A DNA stretch of 64,000 bases from Durusdinium trenchii (Eukaryota > Sar > Dinophyceae > Suessiales > Symbiodiniaceae). Both the position numbers and the translations under genes were made by a program. Below the pieces are notes generated by a model. The model worked only from the letters and a program-made list of their open reading frames with translations, ran no database searches and had not been told where the DNA came from. The stretch's first letter is position 1, and the number at the start of each line of letters is the position of its first letter. The DNA is taken from the NCBI GenBank assembly GCA_963970005.1, contig CAXAMN010025694.1, forward strand, positions 929,875 to 993,874. The letters are read 5' to 3'. Positions 1 to 11,018 of this stretch are shown here, piece by piece.

Positions 1-459
1 AATGCAGGCGAGAGTGCGATTTGCCGGCTGCGCGCGCAACCCTCTGCGGAGATCGTGCGTGTCGAGTGCGCGAAATGCAGGCGAGAGTGCGATTTGTCCG
101 GTCCGCGCGCAACCCTCTGCGGAGATCGTGCGTGTCGAGTGCGCGAAATGCAGGCGAGAGTGCGATTTGTCCGGTCCGCGCGCAACCCTCTGCGGAGATC
201 GTGCGTGTCGAGTGCGCGAAATGCAGGCGAGAGTGCGATTTGTCCGGTCCGCGCGCAACCCTCTGCGGAGATCGTGCTTGTCGAGTGCGCGAAATGCAGG
301 CGAGAGTGCGATTTGCCGGCTGCCCGCGCAACCCTCTGCGGAGATCGTGCGTGTCGAGTTCGCGAAATGCAGGCGAGAGTGCGATTTGTCCGGTCCGCGC
401 GCAACCCTCTGCGGAGATCGTGCGTGTCGAGTGCGCGAAATGCAGGCGAGAGTGCGATT
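1..459. repeat. 73-bp tandem repeat, about 6.3 copies
   Basis: The start of the unit (aatgcaggcgagagtgcgat) recurs at 1, 74, 147, 220, 293, 366 and 439, an exact 73-bp period. Copies 1 and 5 share a variant (gccggctg instead of gtccggtc), so there is some higher-order structure. Because 73 is not a multiple of three, all three plus frames stay open for over 150 codons with the same peptide repeated; these long ORFs are artefacts. The array is cut by the window start. Confidence 0.95.
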
Positions 460-1180
460 CGAGCGGAGCAAGCTGTGGAGCTGGAAGCTGAGAACTGGCG
501 ACGTGGTAGTACGATTGTAGTGCGTGGAGTCGCTGGGGTGGGAAGATGAGAACTGGCGACTTGGTAGTACAACTTTACGCAGAGTAGCTGGGGAGCTGGA
601 AGCTGAGAACTGGCAAGGTGGTAGTACGACTGTAGTACACGGCGGAGTAGCTGAGGAGTGGGAAGAGGAGAACTGGCGAGTGGGTAGTACAACTTGAGTG
701 CGCGGAGTACCTGGGGAGCTGGAAGATGAGCACTGGCGACTTTGTAGTACAACTGTAGTACGCGGAGTAGCTGGGGAGCTGGAAGCTGAGAACTGGTGAC
801 TTAGTAGTACAACTTTAGTACGCGGAGCAATCTGTGGAGCTGGAAGCTGAGAACTGGCGACTGTGTCGTGCAACTTTAGTACGCGGAGTAGCTGTGGAGC
901 TGGAAGATGAGAAGTGGCGACTTGGTAGTACAACTTTAGTACGCAGAGTAGCTGGGGAGTGGGAAGATGAGAACTGGTGAGTGGGTAGTAGCTGAGAACT
1001 GGCGACTTTGTAGTACAACTTTAGTACGAGGAGTAGTTGGGGAGCTGGAAGATGAGAACTGGCGACTTGGTAGTACAACTTTAGTACGCAGAGCAGCTGG
1101 GGAGTGGGAAGATGAGATCTGGCGACTTGGTAGTACAACTTTAGTACGCAGAGTAGCTGGGGAGTGGGAAGATGAGAACT
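460..1180. repeat. ~60-bp tandem repeat, about 12 copies
   Basis: The core gagaactggcga with flanking gtagtacaactttagtacgc recurs at 490, 548, 605, 668, 728, 788, 849, 909, 969, 994, 1054, 1114 and 1174. Spacing is 57-63 bp apart from one 25-bp partial copy at 969-993. The array joins the 73-bp array directly but shares no sequence with it. Open frames here merely echo a 20-codon repeat. Short cactcgacttcac repeats follow to about 1230. Confidence 0.93.
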
Positions 1181-1324
1181 CACTCGACTTCACAATACCT
1201 CAACTCACTCGACTTCACACTTCTCACTGCACACTTACCGGATAACTCGCACTCTGACTTCCTACGTGACGAAAAATGCTTTCGGGCCACTCGTCGTCTA
1301 GTTTTTTTTGCTTTTTTTTGGTTT

Positions 1325-1646
1325 TTCGTGTTTCGCGGCAGGTGCAGTACTTTGTGGACCTTGCAAAGCACATTTCGTGGCAGGTGAAGGACTTTGTTGG
1401 CCTTGGAGTGCAGAGTTTGTGGCAGGCGCAGGACTTTTTGTGGGCCTTGAAGTGCAGATTTCGTGGCACAGGTGTAGTACTTTGTGCAGATTTTGTGGCA
1501 GGCGCAGGACTTTGTGGACCTTGAAGTGCAGATTTCGTGGCAGATGCAGGACTTTGTGGGTGTGGAAGTGTAGAGTTGGTGGCAGGTGCAGGACTTTGTG
1601 CAGATTTCGTGGCGGGTGCAGTACTTTGTGGATGTTGAACTGCAGA
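1325..1646. repeat. Degenerate 42-43-bp tandem repeat
   Basis: Units of the type tttcgtggcaggtgcagtac then tttgtggaccttgaagtgcag repeat with 42-43-bp steps (1331, 1373, 1416, 1459) and shorter irregular steps later. A detached copy lies at about 1793-1837 beyond a microsatellite, so the array was interrupted after it expanded. Confidence 0.85.
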
Positions 1647-1735
1647 AAGATAGAAAGATAAATTGATAGATAGATAGATTAGATTAGATTAGATTAGATT
1701 AGATTAGACAAGATAGATAGATAGATAGAGGAGGC
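1646..1735. repeat. GATA / GATTA microsatellite
   Basis: Runs of gata switch to the five-base unit gatta (about seven copies) and back to gata. The tract sits inside the 43-bp repeat territory. Confidence 0.9.
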
Positions 1736-1892
1736 ATAATTGCTTGGTTAGAAAGTTTTGCACCGGGGAGTTCACCTTAAAATATTGATGTCGTGGCAGG
1801 CGCGGGTGTTGGGGATGAAGTGCAGATTTCGTGGCGCGGGTTGGGGGGGGGCGCAGCGCCCCCTCCAGCAGCACACCAGATCCAAAGGTGAG

Positions 1893-2040
1893 CAGCTCGT
1901 GCTTGCTTGCTTGCTTGCTTGCTTCCTTGTTTGGTTTCGTCTCTGCAACGAAAACAACCGGAAAAACCTGCCAAAAGAAAGAAAGCAAGAAAGATAGATC
2001 AGATAAATAGATAGGTATAGACAGATAGATGGATAGGCCA
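1893..2040. repeat. CTTG and GATA simple repeats
   Basis: A (cttg) run lies at 1896-1922 and degenerate gata units at 1980-2038. The stretch between holds no supported gene. Confidence 0.8.
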
Positions 2041-2190
2041 AAAAGCCAAAAGCCACAAAAGCCAAAAGCCACAGAAGCCACGAAAGCCACGAAAGCCAAA
2101 AGCCACAAAAGCCAGAAGCCACAGAAGCCAAAAGCCACAAAAGCCAGAAGCCACAGAAGCCAGAAGCCAGAAGCCACGAAAAACAAAAAT
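2038..2190. repeat. AAAAGCC/ACAGAAGCC minisatellite
   Basis: Nine- to twelve-base variants of aaaagccacagaagcc repeat throughout. Translated plus it reads Lys-Ala-Thr/Ser-His-Lys; translated minus it reads Phe-Gly-Phe-Cys-Gly-Phe-Trp-Leu. Both are typical simple-repeat peptides, not genes. Confidence 0.9.
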
Positions 2191-2220
2191 ACAAAAAAGA
2201 AACAAAAAATCCAAAAATAA

Positions 2221-2630
2221 ATACCCCTCCACAACCATTTTGCAGTGCATTGCAGTACTACATGATATACGGTACACCAATTTCAGGTCAAAGGTTTGGT
2301 GAACATGTTTTTAGTACAGTATGTTTTAGTGCACTCTCCAATCAAACGCAGGTGTGATCAGTTCAGGCACTGACTGACATACCGGTTCGTGTCTACAACT
2401 GAGGGTGTGCACACGCTCTTCAGTACACGCTGTGCAGCACTGATTGCAATTACATGCAATGACATTAGTGCAGCCAGCACCTCCCAGCGTTGGCCACAGA
2501 TCGGGTCATAACCCCCCAATCAAAACATTCACGAATTCATGGAGAAAAAAAAGCTATTGCGTATCATCATGTAATATGTTGTAACATGTCTTTCCTCAAC
2601 TCCATGGCCAATCTACACCCGGCAGATCAC
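2221..2630. other. No feature seen
   Basis: Intergenic stretch without an exon-like open frame or recognisable repeat. Confidence 0.5.
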
Positions 2631-2734
2631 CATCACGTGGGCCCGGGCAGCTGGAGCTCTGAGGCGAGCTGGAGCTCCTTGCGGCGACAGGCCTGCGGCT
2701 TGGTCCGGACGACGAGGCCACCTGCAAGAGTTCT

Positions 2735-2830
2735 GTAGCTCCGTTCGTGGCGCTGCCAGGAGCCCCGTTCGTAGCTTCTTGCTCCTAGTAGAAATGCCCT
2801 TGTTACTAGTAGCATCTTTGTTCCAGCAAG
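2735..2830. repeat. Dispersed CTAGTAACAAGG-type repeat, copy 1
   Basis: The run holds ccaggagccccgttcgtagc, then ctcctagtagaaatgccc, then ttgttactagtagcatc. The same two modules, in either orientation, recur at 39803-39895, 43118-43200, 45555-45590 and 47845-47945. Confidence 0.75.
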
Positions 2831-3149
2831 AAGAAAAAAGGAACCTTTTATGATCTCATGTATACAAGCCCCAAGAACAAAGATCTTCTTCACAGGCGCG
2901 AGATGGTACGAGGAAACTAAAGACCCAAAACACAAAAGTACCTACACGTGCGCGAAGATGCGAGAAGGGTCCCTCTCTCCAGGATCAATCTGTTGTTTCA
3001 GCGCTCCATGCAAGGCACAAATGGGCGAGACCGCCGTAGAACCGTTGGCCATCCCAAGTTGTTGCGGCCCATCCTGTCCAAGTCCTGTCCCATCCTGTCC
3101 CAGTTAGACTCCATGCCTGGAATATTCACCATATTTACCAATACCAACC

Positions 3150-3239
3150 CCAAACACTCCATGTATGCCATATATGCCAATCAGCTGGGGTGGTTCCACG
3201 GGTCAATGTAGGCATATATGCCATACATGGAGTGTTTGG
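3150..3239. repeat. Inverted repeat, 29-bp arms, 32-bp loop
   Basis: Arms 3150-3178 and 3211-3239 (core aacactccatgtatgcc and its complement) match at 28 of 29 positions around a 32-base loop. It could be a small fold-back element or a hairpin RNA. No coding sense. Confidence 0.85.
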
Positions 3240-3690
3240 GAACATTTCACTTCTGGGAGTGAGGGGTTAGATCAGCTAGGGGCCAGATTGGTGTTGACGT
3301 TGCTAGCTAGCTTTTAGGAAATCTCACAAGTATAGTTTAAGATGTTTAAGTAAATATGTTCCTAGTATGAATATGAATGATATTCCTGTTTGCAAAATCA
3401 GTATCGTTTAAAGTGCGAAAAAAATCGAGACTCACAAAGAACCAACCTGAGTCAGAGAACAGTGAAGTTAAAGTGAGATAGATCTTTTGCGGGATCCAAA
3501 AAAGTAGCGACCCTTAGTACACCGATGACCTTAAGCGAGGACTTTCTTATTTCTTATTCCTTTTGAGCGCCTTTGTAGGAGTGATTGATACTAGTTTTAC
3601 ACTATACGGTGACAAGACCACTCCTTGTCGGTTTAAACAAAAGAACACATAATGTCAACAATTTAGCAATTTAGGTAACTTAGTACTCCT
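3240..3690. other. No feature seen
   Basis: AT-rich sequence without an exon-like frame. The only notable string is a shared ggggttagatcagc, which recurs in reverse sense near 5235. Confidence 0.5.
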
Positions 3691-3699
3691 TCAGTTCAA

Positions 3700-3930
3700 A
3701 ACAGTTCAACTTGCCACTTGACATGGGACATTTGAGATTGTAGTTGTGGACAAGTCAAGTCTCAGCGTTTGAATTAAATTCATGTGTCACTTGACCCTGT
3801 ACATGTATCACTTGACCCTTTACATGTGTCACTTGATGTCACTTGACCCTTTACAATTGTCAGTTGACCCAAAGAACTTGCCACTTGACCCTTTTAACAA
3901 TTGTCATATGACTCCTGGCTGATGTCTTTC
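3700..3930. repeat. Degenerate ~20-bp repeat (tgtcacttgaccctttaca)
   Basis: The core cacttgaccct(tt)aca occurs about seven times with point changes and variable spacing, including cacttgacccttt copies near 3790-3900. A related acatgac simple repeat follows at 4325-4370. Confidence 0.8.
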
Positions 3931-4438
3931 TTCGTTGAGTTCTTCTGCCTTCAAGATGTGTGGCACTGAGTCCGTTTGAACCATGAAATGGTAAACCAAG
4001 ACTGACTTAGCAGCTCAGGGCATGATGCCAGTCAACTCACTTAGAATCAGTGGTCTTGTTGCTGTTGAACAAACAGAACGGACCAACCAAGTCGATTGTT
4101 TGTTCCAGTTGTCACTTGACACTGCCTGCCGAATTGAGGTCTGACAATTGGTCTTCTGGCGCTCTACATTTGTGGAGGTGCTCACTCATTTCTTTCATTT
4201 CATTCATGAGCCCCTGGGGTTGTGATGAAAGGTTGAGATAATTAGAACTAGCGTTGGGTCAATTGAATTGTGCTACACCACCACACTGACGGTGCATCAA
4301 TGTGCATCAGTTGGCCCAAATCATTGATAGTCACATGACATCACATGACACATGACTCATGACATGTCATTGATTCACAGAATCTTCACGACAATTCAAG
4401 TCACAAATGTTCACCCTTTCTGAACATTTTTCTTGAAG

Positions 4439-5077
4439 ATGGAGGGCTACTCACGGGTCATGGACATGGAGGAGCTGAAGAGGGCTGCCGCCAGAGGGTG
4501 CCATCCCTGGTATGTACACGGTCTTTGAGGCAAGTGGTGTTGATGTGGGGTTGATTGACAGGTTCATTCATGAAAAACTACATTGGAATGAATTTCTGAT
4601 TTGGCTGGTCAGGAGGAAGAACAAATCACGTTTCCACACTACACTGAGCACCTTGATATATAAATATATAATGTGTCTCTACTTGAGTCTAGTTGTCACT
4701 TGCCATGTGTAACAAGGAATGTAATAGAGTGCAAGTGAAGTCAGCCAGACTAGGTAGACTTGATTGATGTGTTACCATTACTAAGGATGGATGGTGGGAG
4801 GAAGATCTACATTCCGGAGCTCCAGGACCATCCAAACTTCAAGTGTCTTGTCTATTGTCAGTAGTTGAGTCATGGTCTCTGAATTGAACTCAATAATAAT
4901 AAGTGACATTGGCTTGGTTGAACATGTAACATATATATATATATATATATTGAGGTGAGAGCTTTGTAGTTCACATTCGTACATGTCGTATATCATTCAC
5001 TTAGGAAAGCTTTGGACCACATAGTGGAGCACTTCAGGCGGATCTACCATAGTAGTACTAAAAAAAATTATGAACTG
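4439..5077 (+). CDS. Three-exon gene fragment, unknown product
   Basis: Exon 1 is 4439-4509, starting at an ATG just after an AG and ending CCCTG|GTATGT. Exon 2 is 4786-4842 (CTAAG|GATGG to TTCAA|GTGTC). Exon 3 starts at 5005 (CTTAG|GAAAG) and ends near 5053 or at 5077 (ACTG|GTACGT). All three join in one frame with phases 2 and 2. The joined peptide begins MEGYSRVMDMEELKRAAARG, then HPWMDGGRKIYIPELQDHPN and FKKALDHIVEHFRRIY. It is hydrophilic and probably helical, with no membrane segment. I do not recognise the family. The ATG of exon 1 may be internal, and later exons were not found. Codon use in the last 25 codons turns AT-rich, favouring the earlier end near 5053. Confidence 0.6.
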
Positions 5078-5790
5078 GTACGTGTTGCTAACAATTCTAT
5101 TTTAAAAGAAAAAACATTGAACAATATCGATCAATTCAACTTTAATCTTCTCAAAGACCTTTATTTTCTTGACAATGACTCAAAACTGTATACATCAGTA
5201 ATATAACCTAAATATACCTAAATTAGGGAAAGGTGACTGATCTAACCCCTGCTGATCTAAGTGCTGGATTGGTTCAAGTGAACATTGACCCTGCAATGCA
5301 CCAACCCAATGTAGGTAAAATATTATAAAATATTCCAACCCAATGAGTGTCTGGGTGTGTGACATGCCCAGACAGTTTCCGGGTCCTAAAATGTGTTAAA
5401 CACGGAGGGCCGAATCGAGAGTCAATCCCAGGAGCTGCCAGTCAGGTCAAACCCATGACCAGCATGACTCCTTGATGCGAGTGAGATAACTTCAAGTGGA
5501 CCACTTATGACCACTTCCTGCAACAATCTGTCAAGTCATCTGCCTCATTGCCAGCATCCAGAAACAAACTCTGCCTTGCACCCCCCACAATCCCCAAACA
5601 GGCCAATCGCAACTGCACATGGCCTACCCTCAAAATCTCATCATCAAACGTTGATGGGGGGTTCTGCTGCTAGCATGTCCTATGCTGAATGGAGAATATC
5701 TGATCCCTCTTTCGGGGTTGTGCATCCTTGAGTAAACGATAGTCCAATCAGCATGCGGTGGCGACCACGTATCCTGTTCTTGGGATCGGT

Positions 5791-5919
5791 TCATTGACAT
5801 GAACTTCCGATTCCCAGCCGCGGAATTCGCTCGCTGGCCGCGCTTGACATGTCCAGCCAGTGCAGCGACTCGATCACATGCACGGCCGTCATGACAGGAC
5901 CAGCTTTCATGTCTTCAAT
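5791..5919 (-). CDS. Candidate terminal exon, unknown product
   Basis: The minus strand reads MKAGPVMTAVHVIESLHWLD then MSSAASERIPRLGIGSSCQ to a TGA at 5791-5793, with mostly G or C at third positions. Upstream AG dinucleotides (ATTGAAG, near 5915) can serve as acceptor. The opposite strand has stops. Function unknown; it may belong with the exon at 6057-6161. Confidence 0.45.
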   Translation of the reverse strand: MEDMKAGPVMTAVHVIESLHWLDMSSAASERIPRLGIGSSCQ

Positions 5920-6056
5920 CTTGACTCTCCACCGTTCCATCTCCGAAGTTCAAGCTTTGTGGCAAAGCTTCGGAAACCAAAAAACATACTAGTAGAACAC
6001 ATGAATAGAAAACATCTGAATCAAAATCCCTCGTCCCATCCCCACGTTCCTTCACT

Positions 6057-6161
6057 TCACGGAGTGCCTTCGATCTCCTTCGATCCCCTTAGCGCCTCCA
6101 GCTCCGTCTTGGCAGCCACCGTCTGCCTGGATCGTCCGAGCCCGAGCAGCAGTGGCGGCAG
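6057..6161 (-). CDS. Candidate exon, unknown product
   Basis: After the acceptor AATCAG|CTG the minus strand reads LPPLLLGLGRSRQTVAAKTE then LEALRGSKEIEGTP to TGA (6057-6059). A donor before the stop is possible. The segment is helical and charged. It lies 5' of the 5791-5919 exon on the same strand. Product unknown. Confidence 0.4.
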   Translation of the reverse strand: MPPLLLGLGRSRQTVAAKTELEALRGSKEIEGTP

Positions 6162-6169
6162 CTGATTCA

Positions 6170-6785
6170 GCAAACTTCAGGAAAACCACACGGGTGTTGA
6201 ACAAAAGACACTCAAAACGCACCACTTGGTCTCAATTCTGGTCTCAATTGGAAAGAAGATATCAAGAAGATTCAAGATGATTCAAGAAGTACGCCAAGTA
6301 CCCATTTTTTGCGGCGATCAATTGACATCTGCCTGATGAAAACAATAAATCGTCACCTCCAAAAAAGAGAGCGAAAAGAAACATGGCTCTGATCTTTGAT
6401 TGTGTGTGTCTTTGGCACATGTCAAAGAACAACCTATAAACAACCGTTCTTTGCCAAAATCACTCGTTTCTGGCATGGCCTCAATGTCTTCACGGGGCGT
6501 TCACGTTCGCTTCAAATCAACGTCACGTTCGCACATGACCTACTGCCCAAACCCTTGGGCCGTGGGGACAGTGGGTCAAAAGTGGGGGATCGGGTTGAGC
6601 GAAAATGACCCAGCCAGATCAACCTACCAGGCGTTGGAGCTCCAGGTTTTGACTACTCATATCCCAGGACCCTCCTGTCGAGGGTGTCCTGGCCGAACTA
6701 CCCGTACCCCACACTACCCCACTAGGCTTCCAGACAGGGCACCCCACACAGGAGGGTCCTGGAACCCACACTTTTTCTGGTTTTG
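6170..6785. other. No convincing feature
   Basis: Mixed-composition sequence. Short open frames are present, but none combines splice sites and codon bias. Confidence 0.4.
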
Positions 6786-6789
6786 AGAG

Positions 6790-6985
6790 TTGGAAGACGG
6801 AGGGACTCATGCCCGCCAAGTCGCCGCGGGTCATGAGGTCGCGGAGCGGGACTTGGGACTGAGGTCGCGTCCGGCCGTGTCGTCCCGCGGCGCCTCTTGA
6901 GGTTCTCCGCCTCCTCGTTCGTCGACGCTTTCTCTTGCTGTGCCTTTTGGAAGTCGTTGGAATTCAGGGAATGGGAAGGAGGGCG
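6790..6985 (-). CDS. Candidate exon, charged helical segment
   Basis: The minus strand reads NDFQKAQQEKASTNEEAENL followed by Lys/Arg-rich and Pro-rich sequence. The first half has coding-like bias. The frame after KRRRG is uncertain because a second frame (DLMTRGDLAGMSPSVFQLS) also stays open. Product unknown. Confidence 0.35.
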
Positions 6986-7129
6986 GGAAAGAAGGTTTGC
7001 CTCATTCAGGCCCAACAAAAAAGGGGGAAGTGGCTGTTCAATCACCTGTGGCTAGCGCAACGTTTCTCAACACACCAAGGAGTAACAGTTCAAATCCTCA
7101 AGTTCTGAACCAGCGATCTGCTTGAGCTT

Positions 7130-8640
7130 ATGTAACATGACATCGGGCGTCGGGCGGTGAATCATTACATTGCTGAGCTTTCTCACGTTCAAACCCGACA
7201 AAATCTGTTGGCGGAACGCAGCCGCCAAATGATGCTTCGTCTATACCGTGACTAGCCTCATCCGTAACAGCAAAAAAAGTCTGGGCTGCAGAGCCTGAGC
7301 CCCGAAATCGTCGGGCTTGGAGAAGAAAGAAGAAAAACCATGTGTGAGTGTGTATTACTATAGGGGCACCTCCCAGGCAACGACCCCCTGGAAGAAGGAA
7401 CATCGACCAGTCTACCCATTGGTTGGGATGGCACGACTTGCGAACCCATTGGTTGGGAGGTCCGCACAGAAGGTCAGTCTCTGGAGAAACCCCTGCGCCC
7501 CTGTGCATACCAGGCGTTCCCTGCACGCTGCAATTGTGCACCTGGAGTGGGAGCTGGAAGAAGAGCGTTGGATGTAGTTGGTGGTGGATTTGCACATGTT
7601 GATGGGGCATAGCAAGGGGTGGATGACTCGAACGACCTCTCGCATGAACTTCCTAGGAACTGAATCTATATTACACTTGGTGGTGGACATGCAATGTAAT
7701 CTGGATGAACGTGTAACAATGGACTGGGAACCCATGAATGCACACTCATGGCCCTGTGTTCTACAAAGGGGTTGGACATCACCAGATTCATCGAATTGTG
7801 GATTCGTTTGTTGGGCTCCGTGGCGGCAGACTCGGCACGTCATCATCCGATGATCCGATCATCTCAAAAGACTGCAATTCAGCTGAAAGTCACGTCCAGA
7901 AAATGACCGGCCACATTTCTTGTTACTATCATTGGTCTTTGATGGTCTTTGTACATGGGCTGTCTCTTTCAGCCAGTAGTGAACACAGGCGAACGTTCTT
8001 GTTTTCATCGTCATCTTCTCGATGACGGACACCAAACAAAAACAGTTCTTCGTCACTTCTGTTGTCACTGGGATTTCTTCCACAGTCGGACCAACCATCT
8101 TTACAGAACGTTCAGCTTCTGCGAGGGGTCTCAACATGCCTCAACAGATCCATCGTAGATGAGTGCAGCTCCATTGGAGCACTCCTTGACTCCTTGCAAT
8201 GCTTCACTATGCTTCACGGGTGAAAAGGCTCAAACCACTGGTGGCTGGCACCAGAGTTGTTGTATTCCTCCATCTGGAAAATAACAAATTCCTCCATTCC
8301 AGAGTGTCTTGCCTTTTTGGAAAGTAATAAACAAATAAACCATAATAAACCTATTTAAGAACTGTTTGAGCCTTCCCAACCCTGAAACTTTGAATTGCAT
8401 GGCGAAGTAGTCGACATGAGGAGAGGCCACCGTCGACTTTGGACGAGGGGCAAAAGGTTTCACCCAAATGACATGAATTCAGGTTTGACACCAATACTAG
8501 TACAATACTAGGCTTTGGTGCTGGAACGACTGCGGTTCTTACCGCGGAGCAGCGCGATGATCCGCACAACGAAAGATAAATGTTTTCAAGGGCCTTCATC
8601 TATGCAAGCTGGTACAGGTTTCCTGAACGCGGTAGACCCT
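7130..8640. other. No convincing gene
   Basis: Several 60-160-codon frames exist on both strands, but none shows third-position bias, acceptor/donor pairs or recognisable motifs. A cccattggttggga direct repeat occurs at 7417 and 7445. Confidence 0.4.
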
Positions 8641-8736
8641 TGCTGCGACAATAGCAGATGAAGTGGTGTTCGATGACCTCCAAAGCAAACAACACATTAA
8701 TGATGAATCTTGCAGGCGTCGAAAACCGATGAGACT

Positions 8737-8880
8737 TCAAAGGACCGACTTCAGCGATGAGCCGAAAAGGCGGCGGCAGTTGGTCTCGCTGCCCGGCCGG
8801 TGTTCGGAAGCGGCGACGGTGGTGGCTTCGCTTGCCGGCCAGCGATTGAAGCGCACATCGTCATGAAACCCGAAGGCATT
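8737..8880 (-). CDS. Candidate terminal exon, unknown product
   Basis: The acceptor GATTCAG|AAT starts an in-phase 47-codon stretch, NAFGFHDDVRFNRWPASEAT to GSSLKSVL, ending at TGA (8737-8739). Composition and third-position bias are coding-like. No domain recognised. Confidence 0.45.
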   Translation of the reverse strand, partial: NAFGFHDDVRFNRWPASEATTVAASEHRPGSETNCRRLFGSSLKSVL

Positions 8881-9326
8881 CTGAATCACTAGCGGGAGAT
8901 AGGTCTTCATGCTCGATGGTGCAAACCCTCGCCCTCCTCAAAAGGGTCGCGTGACTCCCCGCCTGCTACAGGAACGATCATCTTCGACCAACATGTGGTC
9001 CCCAAATCATTACCCAGGCACGACCCATGGACTGCCATATATGTCATCCCATTGACCCCCTCAACCACCCCAACTGATCGGCAGTCCCATGGGTCGTGTC
9101 GGAGTGTCTGGGTGCACCACAAGTGGCGGATCAAATAGGGCGGATGTTGGAGACAGATCGGTCAAATAGGGAGACGGTTTCGGCGAAATGGACGGAGCAA
9201 CGCCCCTGGACCAGTTCGGTTTGAGAAAATGGACCAGTCGGCCCAGCCAGCTCAGGGGATCTCCCAGATTTAGAATACACACCCATCTGGATCCATCTGG
9301 CGCTTTGCCCGAGACATAGCGGGGGG

Positions 9327-9415
9327 GTCAGGAGGCCGAGCGGTTGACCACCAGACCAAGGTCTAAACAGAATGAACTACCACGCATGTAACCAAGTCCT
9401 CTAGTCGAATCCAAG
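9327..9415 (+). pseudogene. tRNA-Leu(CAA)-like relic or tRNA-derived SINE head
   Basis: The sequence starts gtcaggaggccgagcggtt, close to a class II tRNA acceptor 5' strand and box A. An anticodon-arm-like ccagaccaaggtct containing CAA follows, with a box B-like tagtcgaatcc at 9403-9413. The 3' acceptor strand does not pair with the 5' strand and the T stem is broken, so a functional tRNA is not credible. It could be a pseudo-tRNA or the promoter part of a SINE. Confidence 0.35.
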
Positions 9416-9849
9416 TGGATTCGTTGAGAGCGTCCGGGTTCCTGCACACGATCCGGGTTCATTTCCGAGTGGTTTCCGGTCGCCATAAGCTTTTGGTTCC
9501 TGTGGTCAACTCCTCTCCAAGCCCAACTTGGAGAACACGCCTAGGTGGGTCACCTTCGCTGCAGACTCCGAGGCTGCCTGCGTCCACAAGTGACTGATGC
9601 ATAAACAGCCTAAGAGTTGCTTGCAAAAATCTTGCTACAGTTGGGCATTTGTGCAGGAAACGCACATGTATACAGCCTGTACCTGTTTCAGCGCGACAAG
9701 CCGTTTTGGTGACCTGCAGGAACCCTTCCCGGTCCGAAGCTGTCTTCTGAATTCGTCACCGTGGATGAGGATATTATATAATAGTTCTGTGCATATATAC
9801 ACATATATATAATGAATGTATAGTTATACATACATACGCATAGATTGGT

Positions 9850-10022
9850 CTTAGAGATTCATTGTTCTGTGCGCGTTCGGCTGAACCTCCCTCAGTGGCC
9901 TGTCGAAGCTTTTCCAGCTCCTGTTGTCGCTCCTTCTCCTGAGACCTGGTTCCCGGCGAGGCCCCGCAGGGTAAGGCGCGGATGAGGCGCCGTGGGGCAA
10001 CTGAAGCATCAAAAGACCTGGT
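9850..10022 (-). CDS. Candidate exon, coiled-coil-like
   Basis: From CACCAG|GTC (about 10022) the minus strand reads SFDASVAPRRLIRALPCGAS, then GTRSQEKERQQELEKLRQAT and AERAQNNESL. The middle has heptad-like charge spacing. No partner exon identified. Function unknown. Confidence 0.4.
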
Positions 10023-10269
10023 GAAGAATGGGGGGAACTGTTCTTGGTTTGGAAGGAACTGCACTCCCAAGGAATCGAGTCATACTCAACGAGATTCAAC
10101 TATATATACCAGTTGCTTGACACTTGAAGAACCGGCCTGGTCCCCTCCTGTGTTGTACAGCCCGCTGGACAAAACACACAAAGCAAGGAGACAGCACACG
10201 ACTCTGGCACTTTCTGTAACACTTGTGCTTATAGGGCCAGCATCCACAAGAACAACTGTTCCAAGGTGA

Positions 10270-10680
10270 TAACAAACAGGATGCCAAATTCTTGCCCTCA
10301 TGGCCATTGCCCATTTGAAGAACTTGGATCTCTTGGACACGGGTTGCTGAAGACCTATGAAGACCTATACCAAATGTCCTCGATCTGTATGATATCGGAA
10401 AATGTAATCACAACCGTACAACCAACCCGCTGTACGATGCCAATTGTTGGGGATATCGTATGGCAAACATCCCAACCAAGCAACATGTCCGCATTTCGGC
10501 CACTATACCAGGCATCAGGAAACTATACCCACATATGCCAGCTCAGATTGCAACTCCCCTCATTCCAAGTCTGCATCCATCTCATCTTAGAAAAAAAAAC
10601 CGCTGCCTGGGGCTGTAGGATTTCCATGGATTTCCTTATGGATGTCCTCCCTCCCTTTCGCTCCCCTTTCGCTCCCCGCT
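10270..10680. other. No convincing feature
   Basis: Open frames lack codon bias or splice signals. Confidence 0.4.
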
Positions 10681-11018
10681 CCCCGTGCACCTCAAGATCT
10701 CTGCTTCTGAGGCCAGCGAGGCCTTGAGACGACGACTCGCCGGTGGAGCCGACCCGTGCAGGTGCGAAAGTGAGCAGGCCAGGGGACTATGCCTAGTGGA
10801 CCGAACCTGCGTTGGCGTCCATTTCGCCATACTGGGCCATACTTCTCCCGCTTTCCCAACCACCCACCAGCACCTTGGCCAGCTCAGCTGCTTGGAGGTC
10901 CGACTTGAGCATTTTCAGGGCGGACCTCAAACATCAAAGATCCGACGATCCAACGCCAACATACGCCAATGGAAGCTCAATGAGTGGTGAAGGGTCACCC
11001 ATTCGCCCTGAGGGTTTC

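Noticed and set aside
2..549. Three overlapping 156-172-codon plus-strand ORFs
   Set aside because: They are the three frames of a 73-bp tandem repeat; the peptides are the same repeat out of phase.
1704..2280. Minus-strand ORFs rich in Phe, Gly, Leu and Trp
   Set aside because: Translation of the AAAAGCC minisatellite and GATA repeats.
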